This document shows positions 44,786-56,849 of a DNA stretch of 64,000 bases, piece by piece. The stretch's first letter is position 1, and each line of letters starts with the position of its first letter. The DNA lies in NCBI GenBank assembly GCA_944472155.2, contig OX235271.1, forward strand, positions 106,777,256 through 106,841,255. Direction: 5' to 3'. This DNA comes from Trichobilharzia szidati. Taxonomy: Eukaryota; Platyhelminthes; Trematoda; Strigeidida; Schistosomatidae. Position numbers and translations under genes: made by a program. The notes beneath the pieces were generated by a model. That model was given only the letters and a program-made list of their open reading frames with translations, did no database searches and was not told the origin of the DNA.

Positions 44786-45090
44786 CGCATATTTTGGTGA
44801 ATGTGAATGATTGAAATTTGCATCTGAAAACACGAATCCATGTGTAATTCCAACTATTTCCATGCACCAAATTATTCTGAGAAATCTGCTTAGAAATGAG
44901 GGAAGTGAACATATGTTCACATATGAGTTCAGTGTGCATTAATACTACTCCTTGGTACTTTTGAATATTGACAAGCAGGATACTTGACTACACCACTGTT
45001 CCCTAACAGATTCATCAAATCCTACAATCGTTTTCATCACAATGCTGGTTCATTGAAAACTACCCAGTACTCCATTCTCTCACTAACATG

Positions 45091-45849
45091 TTTGTACAGT
45101 GGATTTGTTAAAGATCTCATTCAAGTATTTATGACTCAGTTCATATGTCTTGTGAAATGACAATGTGTCGTGTAATTCAGCAGTGGATTTGTAAATCAAT
45201 CAATGCAATGCAAATGAAGCGAAAGCTGTTTTATGAAATAAACATGACAAGCTATGACTGACTGATTGCTCGATTGACTGGCTGGTCTGATAGTACTGGT
45301 GACTTTGAATAATTTTATAAATTATTGGTCATCTGAAATATTTAACGTTCAACTAGATTATATCAATTAGTCCTTAGAAGTTTAAGAACTCCTAACATTT
45401 TCATTCAGACGATTCGTGACAAAAATAAACTGATGTGTATAGAAGAGCAAACATTTTGTTTATTGTGATGATGCCTTAAGTAAAGTTATCATGTATGTAA
45501 GTATGAAAATTTTCAATTCATTAAAACTCCGCTTGTTATTGTTGTGACACAAGCATAGGTACTACTAAGGAAGAGCTCCAGTGGTTTTCGGAAGAATATT
45601 CGGTAGAGCGTATATTCAGTCTTAGTGGAAAGCCTTCTGGAAATTCATTGAGATATTCAAGAGTTTCTGTACATAAGATGAATATGTTTGTTTATATATA
45701 TGAATTATCACATAAAAAATAATTAACTGTTTCCACTTCTTTGAATGACTACTGCACTATTAAATGTCATGTTTGTTTCTGTGTGGTGATTCTTCGCGAT
45801 TCACAGGCTTCGTGGGAGTGTCACTGAAACATTTCAATAATCTATTTCT
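45091..45849. other. Unit 2-specific sequence
   Basis: No gene recognised; AT-rich. Unit 1 passes from block A to block B with no equivalent. Confidence 0.5.
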
Positions 45850-46270
45850 GACTTTTATCATTGAATACCATGACAGCGTACTTTGGATCAGATGGATAGA
45901 TGGATAAGACAAGTGACAAGGGAGTCTGTATGCCAAAGGACCAGTTAACGACTTATTGTCAAACGAATGTAATGCTAATGAATCGGACATTCTTTGAAGA
46001 AACCGTTGAGTTACACGACACACCTCTCCACTGAGTGGAACATGAATGGAGAGAGACGAGTTGGACGTACGACAGTGATATGGAGGTAATTATGTTTGTG
46101 TGTGTGTGGATGGGAGGGTGCAAATGAAGGCGTGCGTTTAGGGTGGTTGTTGTATATGAAAAACACGCAAGATGAACGGAATACAATTCTAATGGCTTAT
46201 TGTAGCCCTATGTTTCCACTGGACCATACGATTGAATAAATTTGTTATTCATAATAATAGTGATAATAAT
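45850..46270 (+). pseudogene. RTE-clade LINE 3' fragment
   Basis: The end of an RTE element: the AGATGG motif at 45890 corresponds to IRWP in the copy at 9610; later, sequence equivalent to the WNPxGKRxxGRP region reads GTGGAACATGAATGGAGAG, and the tail is TAGCCCTATGTTTCCACTGG with a following TAATAATAGTGATAATAAT. Many stops. Confidence 0.6.
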
Positions 46271-46579
46271 TCTTTCGCAAATATCACCCATGGAACACAG
46301 TCACTTTTCGGACGACCACAACATTAAGTGTTATGCTTTCGTAGATGTTGACTGGTGAAAGAGATATTATTTACTACATTGTCATAATGAATTAAGATTT
46401 TCCACTTAAATAACCCGAAAATGAGCTTGATACGTGAGAGGACGGTGATGACTGCCTCTTGAATACTGCCTAGTGGTTCAGCACAAGCATTGAAGAAGAA
46501 AAAATACATTTCTATTACGAATCTTCTGAGAGTTTTATAGAGACTACACTATTATAATTAAGTTTAATTCCTTCCCATC
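46271..46579. other. Gene-free sequence
   Basis: Nothing recognised. Confidence 0.4.
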
Positions 46580-46885
46580 GAAGGATGGCTGACGGATGCG
46601 GGACGTTCAGGGACTGAGTTTCAGTAAAATGGTATAGAGCGAAACCGATTGGCCTTATGGATAGATTTCGATTTTTCAGCTGAACGACTTCATCATGATT
46701 AAAATGGAAGAGTTGCTTTCCAACTGCTGCTTCCCTCTTATTTGTCATATATATTCTCATCAGTCTGCAATTATTCTTAATTTAACAATTTAGAATTCAG
46801 TGTGATTTCCAATAGTGATTGAGACGATTTGTAGCTCAGGCGAAAGAAATTGGTACTGTAGTATTCACTCACTCAACTCAACTCG
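46580..46885. repeat. Dispersed repeat with box A-like end, copy 1
   Basis: Shares CAGCTGAAC(G/T)ACTTC-like and CATATATATT blocks and their spacing with 47815-48110, and both end in GAGACGATTTGTAGCTCAGG (here 46822-46841), in which TAGCTCAGG is a tRNA box A-like sequence. The family is unknown to me. Minus frame 46515-46760 is a reading of this repeat. Confidence 0.5.
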
Positions 46886-47477
46886 ACTTACTGATACTCG
46901 TCAGAAGAAGCATATCTGCAATCTTGAAGGAAGTGATGCCCCTGTGAGATTCGTACTCGTGTAATCCGGTGCTGCAATCAGAGAGGATATCCTGATGAAA
47001 GTCATCCTGTCGACTGCTTCCAACGATTCGCTTTTATTCCAGACGTACAGTGTTATACATAACATAACACAACAGTGCGTTTCTAGTCACTTGTCCTACT
47101 TCGATTTTCGTTTATTGGTTCTTACTTCGAGACAGAGATAATGAACATCACAGCATTACAAGAAGCCTCTCAGTTCTAAACCTCAGATCGAATTCGATGG
47201 TGCGAAATAAACGCTACTCTCTGAGTGACCTCCATAGAGTGTGCTGTCTTGTGGATACTGTGGCATACAGGTGACTTCGATAAAATGTAAACAGACGAAT
47301 AGACCGTTGACACTGTTTTCCAAAGATAAATCGAATTTGGTTATAGTTAGTACATACACTATCCAATATGTACATAATCTGTGTTCAGTGTATGCGACCT
47401 GACGTCAAGTAAATATGGACGTAAAGTTATACATGTTTTCTAAACTATATGTTCCCAGAGGTCACACTGCAAATCTC

Positions 47478-47506
47478 CTAACTAACTAACTAACTAACTA
47501 ACTAAC
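47478..47506. repeat. (CTAA)n microsatellite
   Basis: About seven copies of CTAA, just left of the small RTE insertion. Confidence 0.95.
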
Positions 47507-47531
47507 ATCTACATAGACTAAAATACCATGA

Positions 47532-47635
47532 GATGGATTCAAGACGATGTAGAATAGCAGAGAACCGAACGCAATGAACGCATGCTGACCCTATGTTCCT
47601 CTAGGAATTAAAGGAAATAATAATATAATAATAAT
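47532..47635 (+). mobile_element. 104-bp RTE tail insertion with 21-bp TSD
   Basis: Only the last 104 bp of an RTE LINE: GAGAACCGAACGCAATG and CCCTATGTTCCTCTAGGAA followed by (AAT)n. It is flanked by a perfect 21-bp direct repeat at 47511-47531 and 47636-47656 (ACATAGACTAAAATACC plus ATGA). Confidence 0.92.
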
Positions 47636-47814
47636 ACATAGACTAAAATACCATGAATTCGACTAGAGTGGATGGTTCAGTATCGATATGTCGGTGTTTG
47701 ACATGTATAAATTCAAGGAATGATTCGTTACCTTCCAATTCGAAAATCTTTATGATTGACTGCTTGACTGACTGAATGACTGATTGATTAGTACAGAAGG
47801 AAAGCGAATGGTTG

Positions 47815-48110
47815 TTCTTCTAGCATAATGTAGACTGATTGAGGATCGAGTGTGAGGAAGGTAATGCAAAGTGGACTCGATTAGCAACATGGATGGATTG
47901 TGAAATTTCAGCTGACTTCTGTATGATATTGGTCTCGGCAAGCTAAAAACAAAATGAAAGAGTGGTTTTCGATTTTCACCTTGTCCCTTCATTGTCACAT
48001 ATATTTTGACAAATCAAATCAATTATTTACGTAAGGGGTACGTATAGTATTTGATTTTGAGAAATAAAAGAGACGATTTGTAGCTCAGGTGGATGAAACT
48101 AGTGTGATTG
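47815..48110. repeat. Dispersed repeat with box A-like end, copy 2
   Basis: Relative of 46580-46885; ends GAGACGATTTGTAGCTCAGG at 48070-48089. Minus frame 47750-47998 is a reading of this repeat. Confidence 0.5.
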
Positions 48111-48216
48111 TGTCCTCTGAATTGCTTTATTTAATTACGTAGCTTCAATTTTGTATAAGAATGATACCTAGTAAGCCAAAGATTGTAGTCTGCTTATACA
48201 GAAGTTTGAATGAAAA

Positions 48217-49240
48217 TATCATCCCGTCGAGCAACTGGAAGAGATGGGAAGCTTAGGTTTGTGCTAGCAACCCTACCGCAGAAAATCAATTCAGTCGCCA
48301 CAGAAACCTCATAATACAAAAGAAGCAAATACTCTTGACTGAAATCTTCACCCACTTTTTCTCCGATAAACTACTCTTTCATTCTCAACATGACCAGACC
48401 TAAATCTAGTGGGGAAGAGTGACATCGTCTACATGAAAGTGAAGAGAGGAATGGACAAGACCCAACGAATCCAGGAAGCGACATCAAAATTCCAGCAGGT
48501 GATATAAATGCAAGCCAAACTGAGAGCAGACAACACTGGGAGAAAAATCAACTAATAAATAGTGTGTTGATCAACAGGCACTCAGTGAAATGAGTGAGAA
48601 GGTGGAATTGTGAGCGGCCTTCTTTGCGTCTAGTAATTTGGTGATCGATGGTAGTGTTGTGTACAAGCATAAGGATACACGCCTTGTAAAACACAGGAAA
48701 TCACGTACACTTAGATTGAAACTCAGGTAATGGGAGACACAAGATAGAGCAGACAAGCAGATGTAGGTTCACATCACTGTCTAGTTCATCAGTTGAGCTT
48801 GAAAGTCAAGTTAGAAACCTGCTACAGATAAACCAAATTTCAAAGGTACTCTTTGGAATAGAGCAATTATTATTGTTATTATTATTGGACTGAAGTGAGG
48901 AAATTGAGGGACGAATCTTCTGAGGACGCATCCTCAGTAGCCATTAGCAAATGGCCAGATACATTGGCCAATATAACCGAACACTGGAATAGAACAACAG
49001 CTCTTTGAAAACAACGTGGAAAGAAACGTGAATAGACATATAGACAAGATTAAGAAGAGGAGGAGAAGAAGGAAGAGGATTAGGAGGAGACGATACAAGA
49101 AATGCCTCCCTATGGATACGTGGAAAGTGATCCTGGAGTGCCACCTAGAGGACTTCAGAATAAGTACGTAAAGAAAGCCAATGTGAAGCCGAAGCAATGT
49201 TTCATCCCATGGGTAGACAATTTCCTGTTTATACCAGTAA
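48217..49240 (+). pseudogene. RTE-clade LINE endonuclease relic, unit 2
   Basis: Counterpart of 22003-22970, slightly better: GDINASQTESRQHWEKN (family GDFNAxxGxDNTG), GSVVYKHKDTRLVKH, ADVGSHHCLVHQLSLKVKLE (family ADxGSDHxLV), then an Arg-rich stretch from purine-rich DNA at 49045-49095. Several stops. No RT follows. Confidence 0.65.
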
Positions 49241-49814
49241 TTCTGCCTTGAACAGGCACTCATCAGAAGCTACTTGTAACTTTGTGTACAAATCCACAGG
49301 CAAATTCATTGAAAGAAAGCAAGAGGGAAAGATGAGCATCCACTAACCACCCTGAACATATTCTAAAAATCCTGAGAATCAACTCTCGTAATTTCGTTCA
49401 CCTTTATCAATAAGCATAGAAATTCAAATTCACTTCTACTCGCCTTCCTGTCTTTACCTACATAATCTTCATCCCCTAGGTGTCCGGTTGAGAAGTTGTC
49501 TTTTGTTGTTGTCAAGCTATTTACAGACACCGGTAGAATCTACATACAAACTGATGATGGATTTCTAGCCACTGCTCTTATCACTCGTAGTGACTGTATC
49601 ATCACATTCCACTCATTGCATCTCTCCTCAAAATACATTTATCGTGCCTAACACCTGCTGAGTAGAATAGAATATGAATCTTCTTAGCTCATTGATACTG
49701 AGTATATTTCACGATGTCTGCGGCTGAATAAGAAGGAGTCTGGCGATAAAATGTGCACATCATATACTGCAAATATCCTAGTTCTTACTGCATCGACAGT
49801 CACTGATTGTACAT
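49241..49814. other. Gene-free part of block B, unit 2
   Basis: Counterpart of 22971-23559. Nothing recognised. Confidence 0.45.
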
Positions 49815-50640
49815 ATTATATGATGAACTCGGATCTTCGAATAAACATTATTGGGAGTGGCGATTGAATGTTCTCCTCAGAAAAGGAGTAATTATAGATC
49901 AAAGAGGGGGAAGTTATACTTTGATTCGACTTGTTTCCACTCGTCACACACATACACCTAATTCTGAGGTAACTCAAGTGGATCCAATTAAACGATATAA
50001 TATAATTTACAAAATACCTTGCAATGACTACGAGTGGGGTCAAATACACAGGTCAAACCAGTAGATGAGGATTTGTGAGATTATCAAAGCGTAAGAATTT
50101 AGCTAAAGCTAGAACGATTGATACCACGAAGATAAGTAATCTAGAAAAAATCTCAGCAATCAACACACAACAACACAATAATGTGGGACAGAGTGAAAAT
50201 TCTAAAAAGTAGGTAGGTGGAGAGCGTGGTAAATTGATTACTGAATCCTGTTTCATGGAGTCTACACCCAACGCAAATACCAGAGATATGGAAAATATTA
50301 TTAACACCAGTCAAATCGGAGGATAATAAATAGTGTTAAAATGCATTCAATTCACATTATAACATTCTAACAAGTTTTTATTTTACTATGAAAACATCTT
50401 ATTTCCCATCTGATTGTATTTTATTGATAACACTAATATTATTTCTGAATGTACTTAATCTTATATTGATTTTATTCAAAAACCTGATCAATTTTACTCT
50501 TGTATATAAATGAAGTAAGAAAGTTGTGTGAGTTCCTTGATATGATTAACAGCAATTATTTGTGCTCGAAACGTGGTCATCAGTGAATATTACTACATAA
50601 CACTGTGAGATTTTATCAAAATGAAATTTATCCATAATCA
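49815..50640 (+). pseudogene. PLE (subfamily 1) GIY-YIG relic, unit 2
   Basis: Counterpart of 23560-24420: DPIKRYNIIYKIPCNDYEWG, then the C-terminal part and the terminus with hairpin and GAAAC near 50570. A deletion near 50265 removes the TCNRNDS part kept in unit 1. Confidence 0.75.
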
Positions 50641-51335
50641 AGTCTCCATCAGCTGACGTTGATGAGTTACTGTGCATACCTAATGTGTTCCAGCTATCCA
50701 CTTTTATAAATATCTACAACCCAGGCGAATGACTTCTTGTCTCACACTGTCTCCAAATTCACCATTACTTTATCTTCCTTTGAATCTGACGCAAACAACG
50801 AGATGAGGAATTATGAAGGAACTTGAAATGTTTCATCCAGAGGTACTAGGCAACACGTATTTATTTCTTGTTATCAGTTTGATTCTGTGTATTTCAAAAC
50901 GAATTATTTAGTCAGGTAGACATCCTCTCTGCAACAACTCACACTCACATAAAACATTTTGTATGCATTATTTACTCGAGAATTCACATTTATTGTTGGA
51001 AGAAATTGAGAAGGATTGAAGACCGAGATAAAGCTTTCACAAAGGGAATAATCATACTCATGAACAAAAGGTTACATGCGTGAAAGGATTATTGTGAATA
51101 TGGATGGAGCGAAGGAATGAAATATCAGGACATTGTGTTGAAAGAAACACAAGAATATTTCTTATCAAGGGAAATTAGAAGTATAATGTGTGATGATATT
51201 TATCATGTTCTTATCAAGTTACTGACTCTTCGTAAGATAAAAAGGCATCAGTGATATCAACGAGAAGATAAGTTACAAAACGAAAGACTCAGAAGTCCAG
51301 ATATAAGGAGATTCATTCGATTAGCTCCACTCCTG
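50641..51335. other. 3' flank of KH gene, unit 2
   Basis: No coding sign; minus-strand AATAAA at 50994-50989 is a possible poly(A) signal. Confidence 0.4.
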
Positions 51336-51822
51336 TCAGGGATTTGCTCGGAACATCTGCAACACGTTAACGATATTCTGTATAGTTTGGTAATCACCAC
51401 ACATCACATACAAATGTTCCATTGGACGAGACAAATCAGATAGTGGTGGTGATGATGGTGTATTCACTTGTGATGTGCGCAGTACACTCGCTGTCCTCGA
51501 ACCTGTGAGTACTTTCAAGTCCCTGACTTGACTGTTCCATGGATTTGTGGAATATTCTCTCACATTTTGTAGTGCAGTCTCCGTTTGGTTGGGTGCATTG
51601 TTTGACGGTACACTATCACTCCCACACAGGTCACACTGTATTCCAACATCAGAGTACCTAGGATTCACATTTCTCTCGAATGCCTCCGCACGACCATTAT
51701 TAGTGTGGTGAGAACTTCGGTGGTCTAGATAGTGGCTTGGCTGCATTATGTACTCCTTCTTTCCCCGGAATAGACCATTCATGCAGGTACTCATCGGAAA
51801 TATATGCCTGTGAAGCTCAATG
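51336..51822 (-). CDS. KH-domain (PCBP/hnRNP K-like) protein, last coding exon, unit 2
   Basis: As 25108-25597 with the same acceptor (TCTGACAG before 51822), same phase and a TGA stop at 51338-51336. It encodes IELHRHIFPMSTCMNG through a polar tail to VLQMFRANP. Relative to unit 1 one Ser codon is missing in the Ser tract, which reads PSSPPLSD. It is continuous with two upstream exons in this unit, so this is the copy more likely to be expressed. No RNA-binding motif is visible in the tail; only the position after KH3 suggests its family. Confidence 0.78.
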
Positions 51823-53688
51823 CTGTCAGACAAATAGAAAACAAAACAAAACGAAACACAAGGGTTTATATAACAGACAGACATTGAGTTGAGAAAGTGA
51901 TACGAGTGCATGTTGGTGATTGTCAAGCATCTATTAAAATCGTGGTCGTGATGGCAGGTAAGACTGTGAATCGCTTAGTATTTTTCCATTGGAAAATATC
52001 TGGTCTGATTCGTGAGTCTATTTTGGTAATTTTTTCCGACTTCTCAATACTCTCTGGGTCGAATGGAAGATGTCAAAAAATTGCTCAGCAGCTGGTTGCT
52101 TGAGAATTCACCAGTACAAGTGAATGACTACTTCACACCTAGTTCATCAACCACAAACTAGTCAAATCTATGGCACACAGAATAATTACTTGTTGAAGCG
52201 ATTTTTCATTACATTTTAATCTAATAGCTTGAATGAATATGTCAATACTCTATGTAGTGCTATGAACGGAATCAGTTATTTGACTATGGATTTATTTTAT
52301 CTAGGAGACATTGCTACATTATGAAGGTTTAAAACCAGTGAAATTTGAGCACACTCTACGCCTTCACAGAATTCAGGTTTCTTCATGTTAATAAGTTCCA
52401 CTAGCCAATCTGGCGACTGAACAGTCAACTGGAAGTCTTAATTCTCTTACACATTTATTGGGTTTAGGAAAGCGTGGTCCACAGGAGGACAGTACTTCTT
52501 AACAGGGTCAAAAAACAGTAGGTGGATGTTAGTGGGTAGAGCGGAAACGAATCAGATTGAATAAGGGAAAGGAACAATGAGAACAAAAACTGGCTATTAA
52601 AACATTTACGTCACGTGAAATCTCAAGCACCATGAACAAAGAACGACAAAATGATGATATGATCCACGTAGACTGACAATTTTGAAATCGCCGAAAAGGA
52701 AGTATCCTAGAAAACGCAACGAGTGTTGAAATATCCAACAGCAAACAGAAGAGTGACACTCCTTTGAACATTACTGTGTCAACTCATAACAGCAATTAGA
52801 GTTTACTAAATAACTGTAAACAAATAATTAATGGAAATCCATTCACAAGCAGAAGCCGACTAGATGAAATTTAGGTTCTGAGTATTCGGAAGTGATACAG
52901 AAAAGTGTTATTCCTTAAACAAGAGTAATCAATAGTTGTTTCTCAAGGTGGGATGGATTCATGTGAGCATTGAATTGGAAAATCACAACTTTCATCAGAT
53001 TTCACACAACAAAGAAAACGACTAATCAGATGACATTGACAACTCTACTTACAGAACATTAAGCATTTACAACAGTGGAATATGATAGCTCATATCACCC
53101 ATCTAACTATAAATATACCTTTCAATTTACTATGCTAACTCCTCATTTACTCAAAAGTACTCAGCAGCATTCTTTGACACTATGAATAAATTCTATTGAA
53201 ATAAACACATTAATGATAACCAACAGTGTTGGTATGCGTCGGTGGCATAGCGGTTAGGATGCTCGCCGACTATGCACATGGTCCGGGGTTCGATCCCCGG
53301 CTACCGACGCACTCCTTTACCTCACTAAGCCAGAAATAATGCTGGTGAAGAGGAAAGGTTGGGCATGAGGCTAGCAACCCCATCCTGTAAAATAAACACT
53401 GCCACAGAAACTTCAAGCCACAAGCTTGAAGCCCTATGTTCCACTGGGGAACGTGAAGGAAAAAAACAGTGTTGGTACTTCAAATGCGACATAATTTAAG
53501 CAAGAATAATCATTCTACTGAGTTCAAGTAACACTATATATACTACATAACAGAATACACAATATAACTGATGTAAGTCAATTATTATTCAAACAAAATT
53601 GCAACAGTACTCACACACACAGTGATCAAGAGAATTTTATGGATGAAAATAATGTATTCGATGACTAAAATGATCATGAATTTCTCAC
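51823..53688 (-). other. Intron of KH gene, unit 2
   Basis: Donor GTGAG at 53688, acceptor CAG at 51823. Contains the SINE at 53235. Other short frames are intronic. Confidence 0.65.
53235..53464 (+). mobile_element. tRNA-headed SINE, tail variant B, unit 2
   Basis: Same insertion as 27010-27240, with an intact 13-bp target repeat AACAGTGTTGGTA (53222-53234 and 53465-53477). Head: GCGTCGG...CCGACGC acceptor-like stem, CCGGGGTTCGATCCCCGG T-arm. Tail TGAAGCCCTATGTTCCACTG then A-run. Confidence 0.92.
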
Positions 53689-53804
53689 CTTTTCTCAATC
53701 AGAAATACTGCCGCCTCCACAGATTTCTGGTCGCCAACAATAACAATTCGTCTAATTCTCCTATTCTCATCATAAGGAGAAATAGTTATTGTTGCCTGAG
53801 ATAT
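53689..53804 (-). CDS. KH3 second half exon (PCBP-like), unit 2
   Basis: 116 nt; acceptor TTTTCTTTTCAAG before 53804, donor AAAAG/GTGAG at 53689/53688. It encodes ISQATITISPYDENRRIRRI and VIVGDQKSVEAAVFLIE. Joined to the exon ending at 54780 it completes a type I KH domain: alpha helix B, beta 2, variable loop (SPYDENRRI), beta 3 and alpha C. Phase 0 at its start, two bases left at its end. Confidence 0.85.
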
Positions 53805-54779
53805 CTTGAAAAGAAAAGCAGTAAGAAATATGGAGATGATGGTGTTGGCGGTGGTGCTGGCAAACTTTATGAGTAAGATTATCATGAAGTTGTTATTTTA
53901 TTTCCAGTCTGAATTCCACAATGAATAATTGGCATTTAAAACAAGTGCTGCTAGATTAGCAGTATTCAAATGGGGTAGATTGCATTGAACAAATTTCAAC
54001 AATTTCTATCGTATTTTATCCAATCAGCTACATTCTATGAAATAACCATATGACACTATATATAAATAAGACATAAACTACATTTCTAAGACATCTACAA
54101 CAAGCAGGAGAAGGAAGGGGATGTCCGAAAAGCGAAATTCAGGAAACTACCTCATTCCAAATATTTCCTTCTCTTTTGCATATACACGCACACACATTTG
54201 AAAAGAAAACAACCCAGTAAGTGAGAAAATATTGAAATTATCATTCCCTTATGTATCACTTAAACATAAGTATCTATCACCTTACGTAGGATATTGACGC
54301 GATGTCAGAAGCTTTACGGAGAAGAGAATAAAAAGGATATGTGAAGATTTGCCACACGCGATGGTCGACTGCTAGCTACGTGAAATACAACATGAGAGTG
54401 TGTCCCGATGATGACACAGAATCAGTCGTGCCATCCAGTCACCAAATCACGATTGTTAACAGTTTCTTCAGTCAGCAATATCTTCGTCGGTTTAAAGACA
54501 CGACTAAAAGACTCCTAGTGTATATTAGTATTACTGCAGTCTACTATTCGGTAAGATTTCTTCTATAATTAAAGTAGTTACGGAAACCACCAAAACAAGG
54601 ATACAGATAAACAAACAATCACGGATAGACAAACACACACACTTTCACCATAATTGAAGACATCGTGAATCAACTATTCCAGCCGGTTATTTAACGAATA
54701 AATTGTACTACTTAGAAGCTAGTGTCCACTTAATGACAATGCAAAGCAAGTATAATTACAAGAATACAACACCAATTAC
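53805..54779 (-). other. Intron between the KH3 exons, unit 2
   Basis: Donor GTAATTGG at 54779, acceptor CAG at 53805. It splits the KH domain just after GIRQ, four residues past the helix following the GxxG loop. Block B homology to unit 1 ends at 54611 inside it. The + frame at 54341-54568 is intronic. Confidence 0.7.
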
Positions 54780-55040
54780 CTGTCGAATTCCATCTATCCG
54801 ACTACCTCCCCTCCCAATCACACAACCAATAAGGCGATTCACAATGAATAACTCTTGACGACATAGATTGAAATGATTTGCAGTGGAAATTGGTGGTGTC
54901 AAAACTGCTGGATTTTGTGATGGCTGCTGACGTGAATTGAATTGTGGAGGAGTTTCTCGATGACTGATAAACCCGGGATGATAGGATTCAGATGTGCTCG
55001 GTAGGAGACCAGGATACATGATTATTTCTTGTTTTATCAA
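54780..55040 (-). CDS. KH3 first half exon (PCBP-like), unit 2
   Basis: Exon of an RNA-binding protein gene, ending at the donor CGACAG/GTAAT (54780/54779). It holds a Pro/Ser/Gln-rich linker (PPQFNSRQQPSQNPAVLTPP) and then FIVNRLIGCVIGRGGSRIDG, the start of a type I KH domain; GRGG (54815-54804) is the RNA-gripping GxxG loop. The pattern IGCxIGRxGxxIxxIRQ matches the third KH domain of PCBP proteins. The 5' limit is uncertain: the frame is open to 55040 and a weak AG lies nearby, so the start at MIK may be artificial. Earlier exons with KH1 and KH2 are not in the window. Unit 1 has no such exon: the LINE at 28390 occupies its place. Confidence 0.8.
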
Positions 55041-55739
55041 TCATAACAGCATAAATACAACAATATAGATATAAATGAATAAGCTTAAAATGTACAACAA
55101 GTCAATTTTACAAACGATCATGACTCTTCGCCAGTAACTATGACTATGCAGACAGTGGAGAGAGATAATTGTAGACGTCAGTTATGCTGTCGTCAAGTTT
55201 CATGTATGCAGTTCTCGCTGAGAAAAGGATAGATCAAGAGAACGAAGGCGAAACACAAACTCCGAGAATAGTATATTATACAAAGGCTAAGACTGGTAAT
55301 CAAGTGTGTATATTTTATATGACATCATAATTTACGACTAACATATTTCTTGTTACACAAAGCGACACAGTGCCCACCTACTAGAAACCGACATTCACAA
55401 CACTTCTACTTCAACTTCAAGTCCACTTGTTTCATTTCACACTCACCTAATAAACTAGACAGCATGGAAATCAAAATAAGCGAATTCAGCCAAATACAAT
55501 TGAAGTGATCAATCACAGAGAGGATGGAGAGTTAACACTTAGTATATGTGGGTAGCAGACATTACATTACACTCGTTCTATATAGCAGTGTAGATTTCGA
55601 ATGAATGAAGGGTGGTTGGAGGTGTTCAGTAGAAGTACGTTGATCAGTTTATCGTCTCCGACTGCATCGGTGGATAACGCGATTATGAATCTCACAGGAA
55701 CATCACTTCCTCCAAAGTTGAAGATATTCGCCCTTCTTA
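55041..55739. other. Unit 2-specific sequence upstream of KH exon
   Basis: No further exon recognised. The stretch around 55680-55730 (CTCACAGGAACATCACTTCC) is related to the reverse complement of 46925-46955, a dispersed repeat. Confidence 0.4.
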
Positions 55740-56475
55740 CGAGTACCTGACTCTTTGATATTGAGCAGCATGGTCATATGACAATGTCACATGTCAATTG
55801 ATCCACAGTGGAAAACTCAGTGAAGTCTTTGAACTGAAGACAGGTGTAGGATAAGGCCTACTGTTACTGCCTACTGTCACTGACGACATTCATAATTGTA
55901 GTGAACTAGATTGTGCAGGAGACTGTGCGTTGCGTGCGATAAGAAGACACCAGAATATATGGATTTCGTGCATGGATGGGTTTACGTCTAATATCAGGCA
56001 AACTGGAAGACTTACAGGTGACAACAACAACAAACGGGCAAAAGAGGCAGGCAGTAAAGAAAACACTTCAAGTGAATGCAGAAAAGACGGAGGCGATGAA
56101 GATAACCGCGCACCAAAACAACACGAACAAAAACCAGCAATAAACGCTATCAACAGAATAAATTTGAAAGAGGCTACTTCCTTCACTTATCTAGGAAGAA
56201 TCGTTTGAATTGCAGAAGGTAGCTATGAGGATGTCAAATCAGAATCGGAAAGACTAGCCAGACTTTGATCACTCCAAAATCAGATACGACGAATTGGACG
56301 TTTGAGGGTGACATGAAGAAAACCGTGTGAGGAGCTGACAGCCCATGGAAAATCATGAAGACGGCTAAAGAGGACCACAGAGATCAGTATTAGATAGATA
56401 TGTACCGTTGAAGACTTATATTTCACTAGAAATCTAAGTCAATAATAAAGGTAATAGTAATAATAATGTAATCTG
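55740..56475 (+). pseudogene. RTE-clade LINE relic
   Basis: Degenerate RT of the RTE clade: SYDNVTCQLIHSGKLSEVFE then LKTGV (compare NASCQVIHNGKLTESFEVKT at 8925), followed by remnants of NAEKTEAMK and LKEATSFTYLGRIV (56160-56205), and the tail TATATTTCACTAGAAATC with (AAT)n near 56440-56475. Many stops and deletions. Confidence 0.7.
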
Positions 56476-56849
56476 ACAATACATTGCACAAATATCATGG
56501 CTATTGATATAAAACTCAAATTAATCAATTTGGCCAACACCATTTTAAGATATCTAAAAACAATCCCTTCACCGAACACTTCACCAATAAAATACCAAGT
56601 GTCAACCAGGGTGTCGGAGATAGCAAGAATGCTTACAAAATCTCAATTTAATCAAATTGGTCAGTATTTATAGGTCGAAAGATAGACAGACAGACAGATG
56701 GCCGAAACACAATCATATGTAAAATCACATCATCACATGAAATCATCCAATCGCATAGATTTCACATTATGATTCTGCTAATTCACAACTTCCTCAAACA
56801 TATTACAGATATATGCATACATATTTCAAAGTCAAGAGAAATAGAAACG

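Noticed and set aside
49045..49095. Arg-rich basic domain as a nuclear-localisation or RNA-binding protein
   Set aside because: It lies in a purine-rich tract within an RTE endonuclease relic with stops on both sides.
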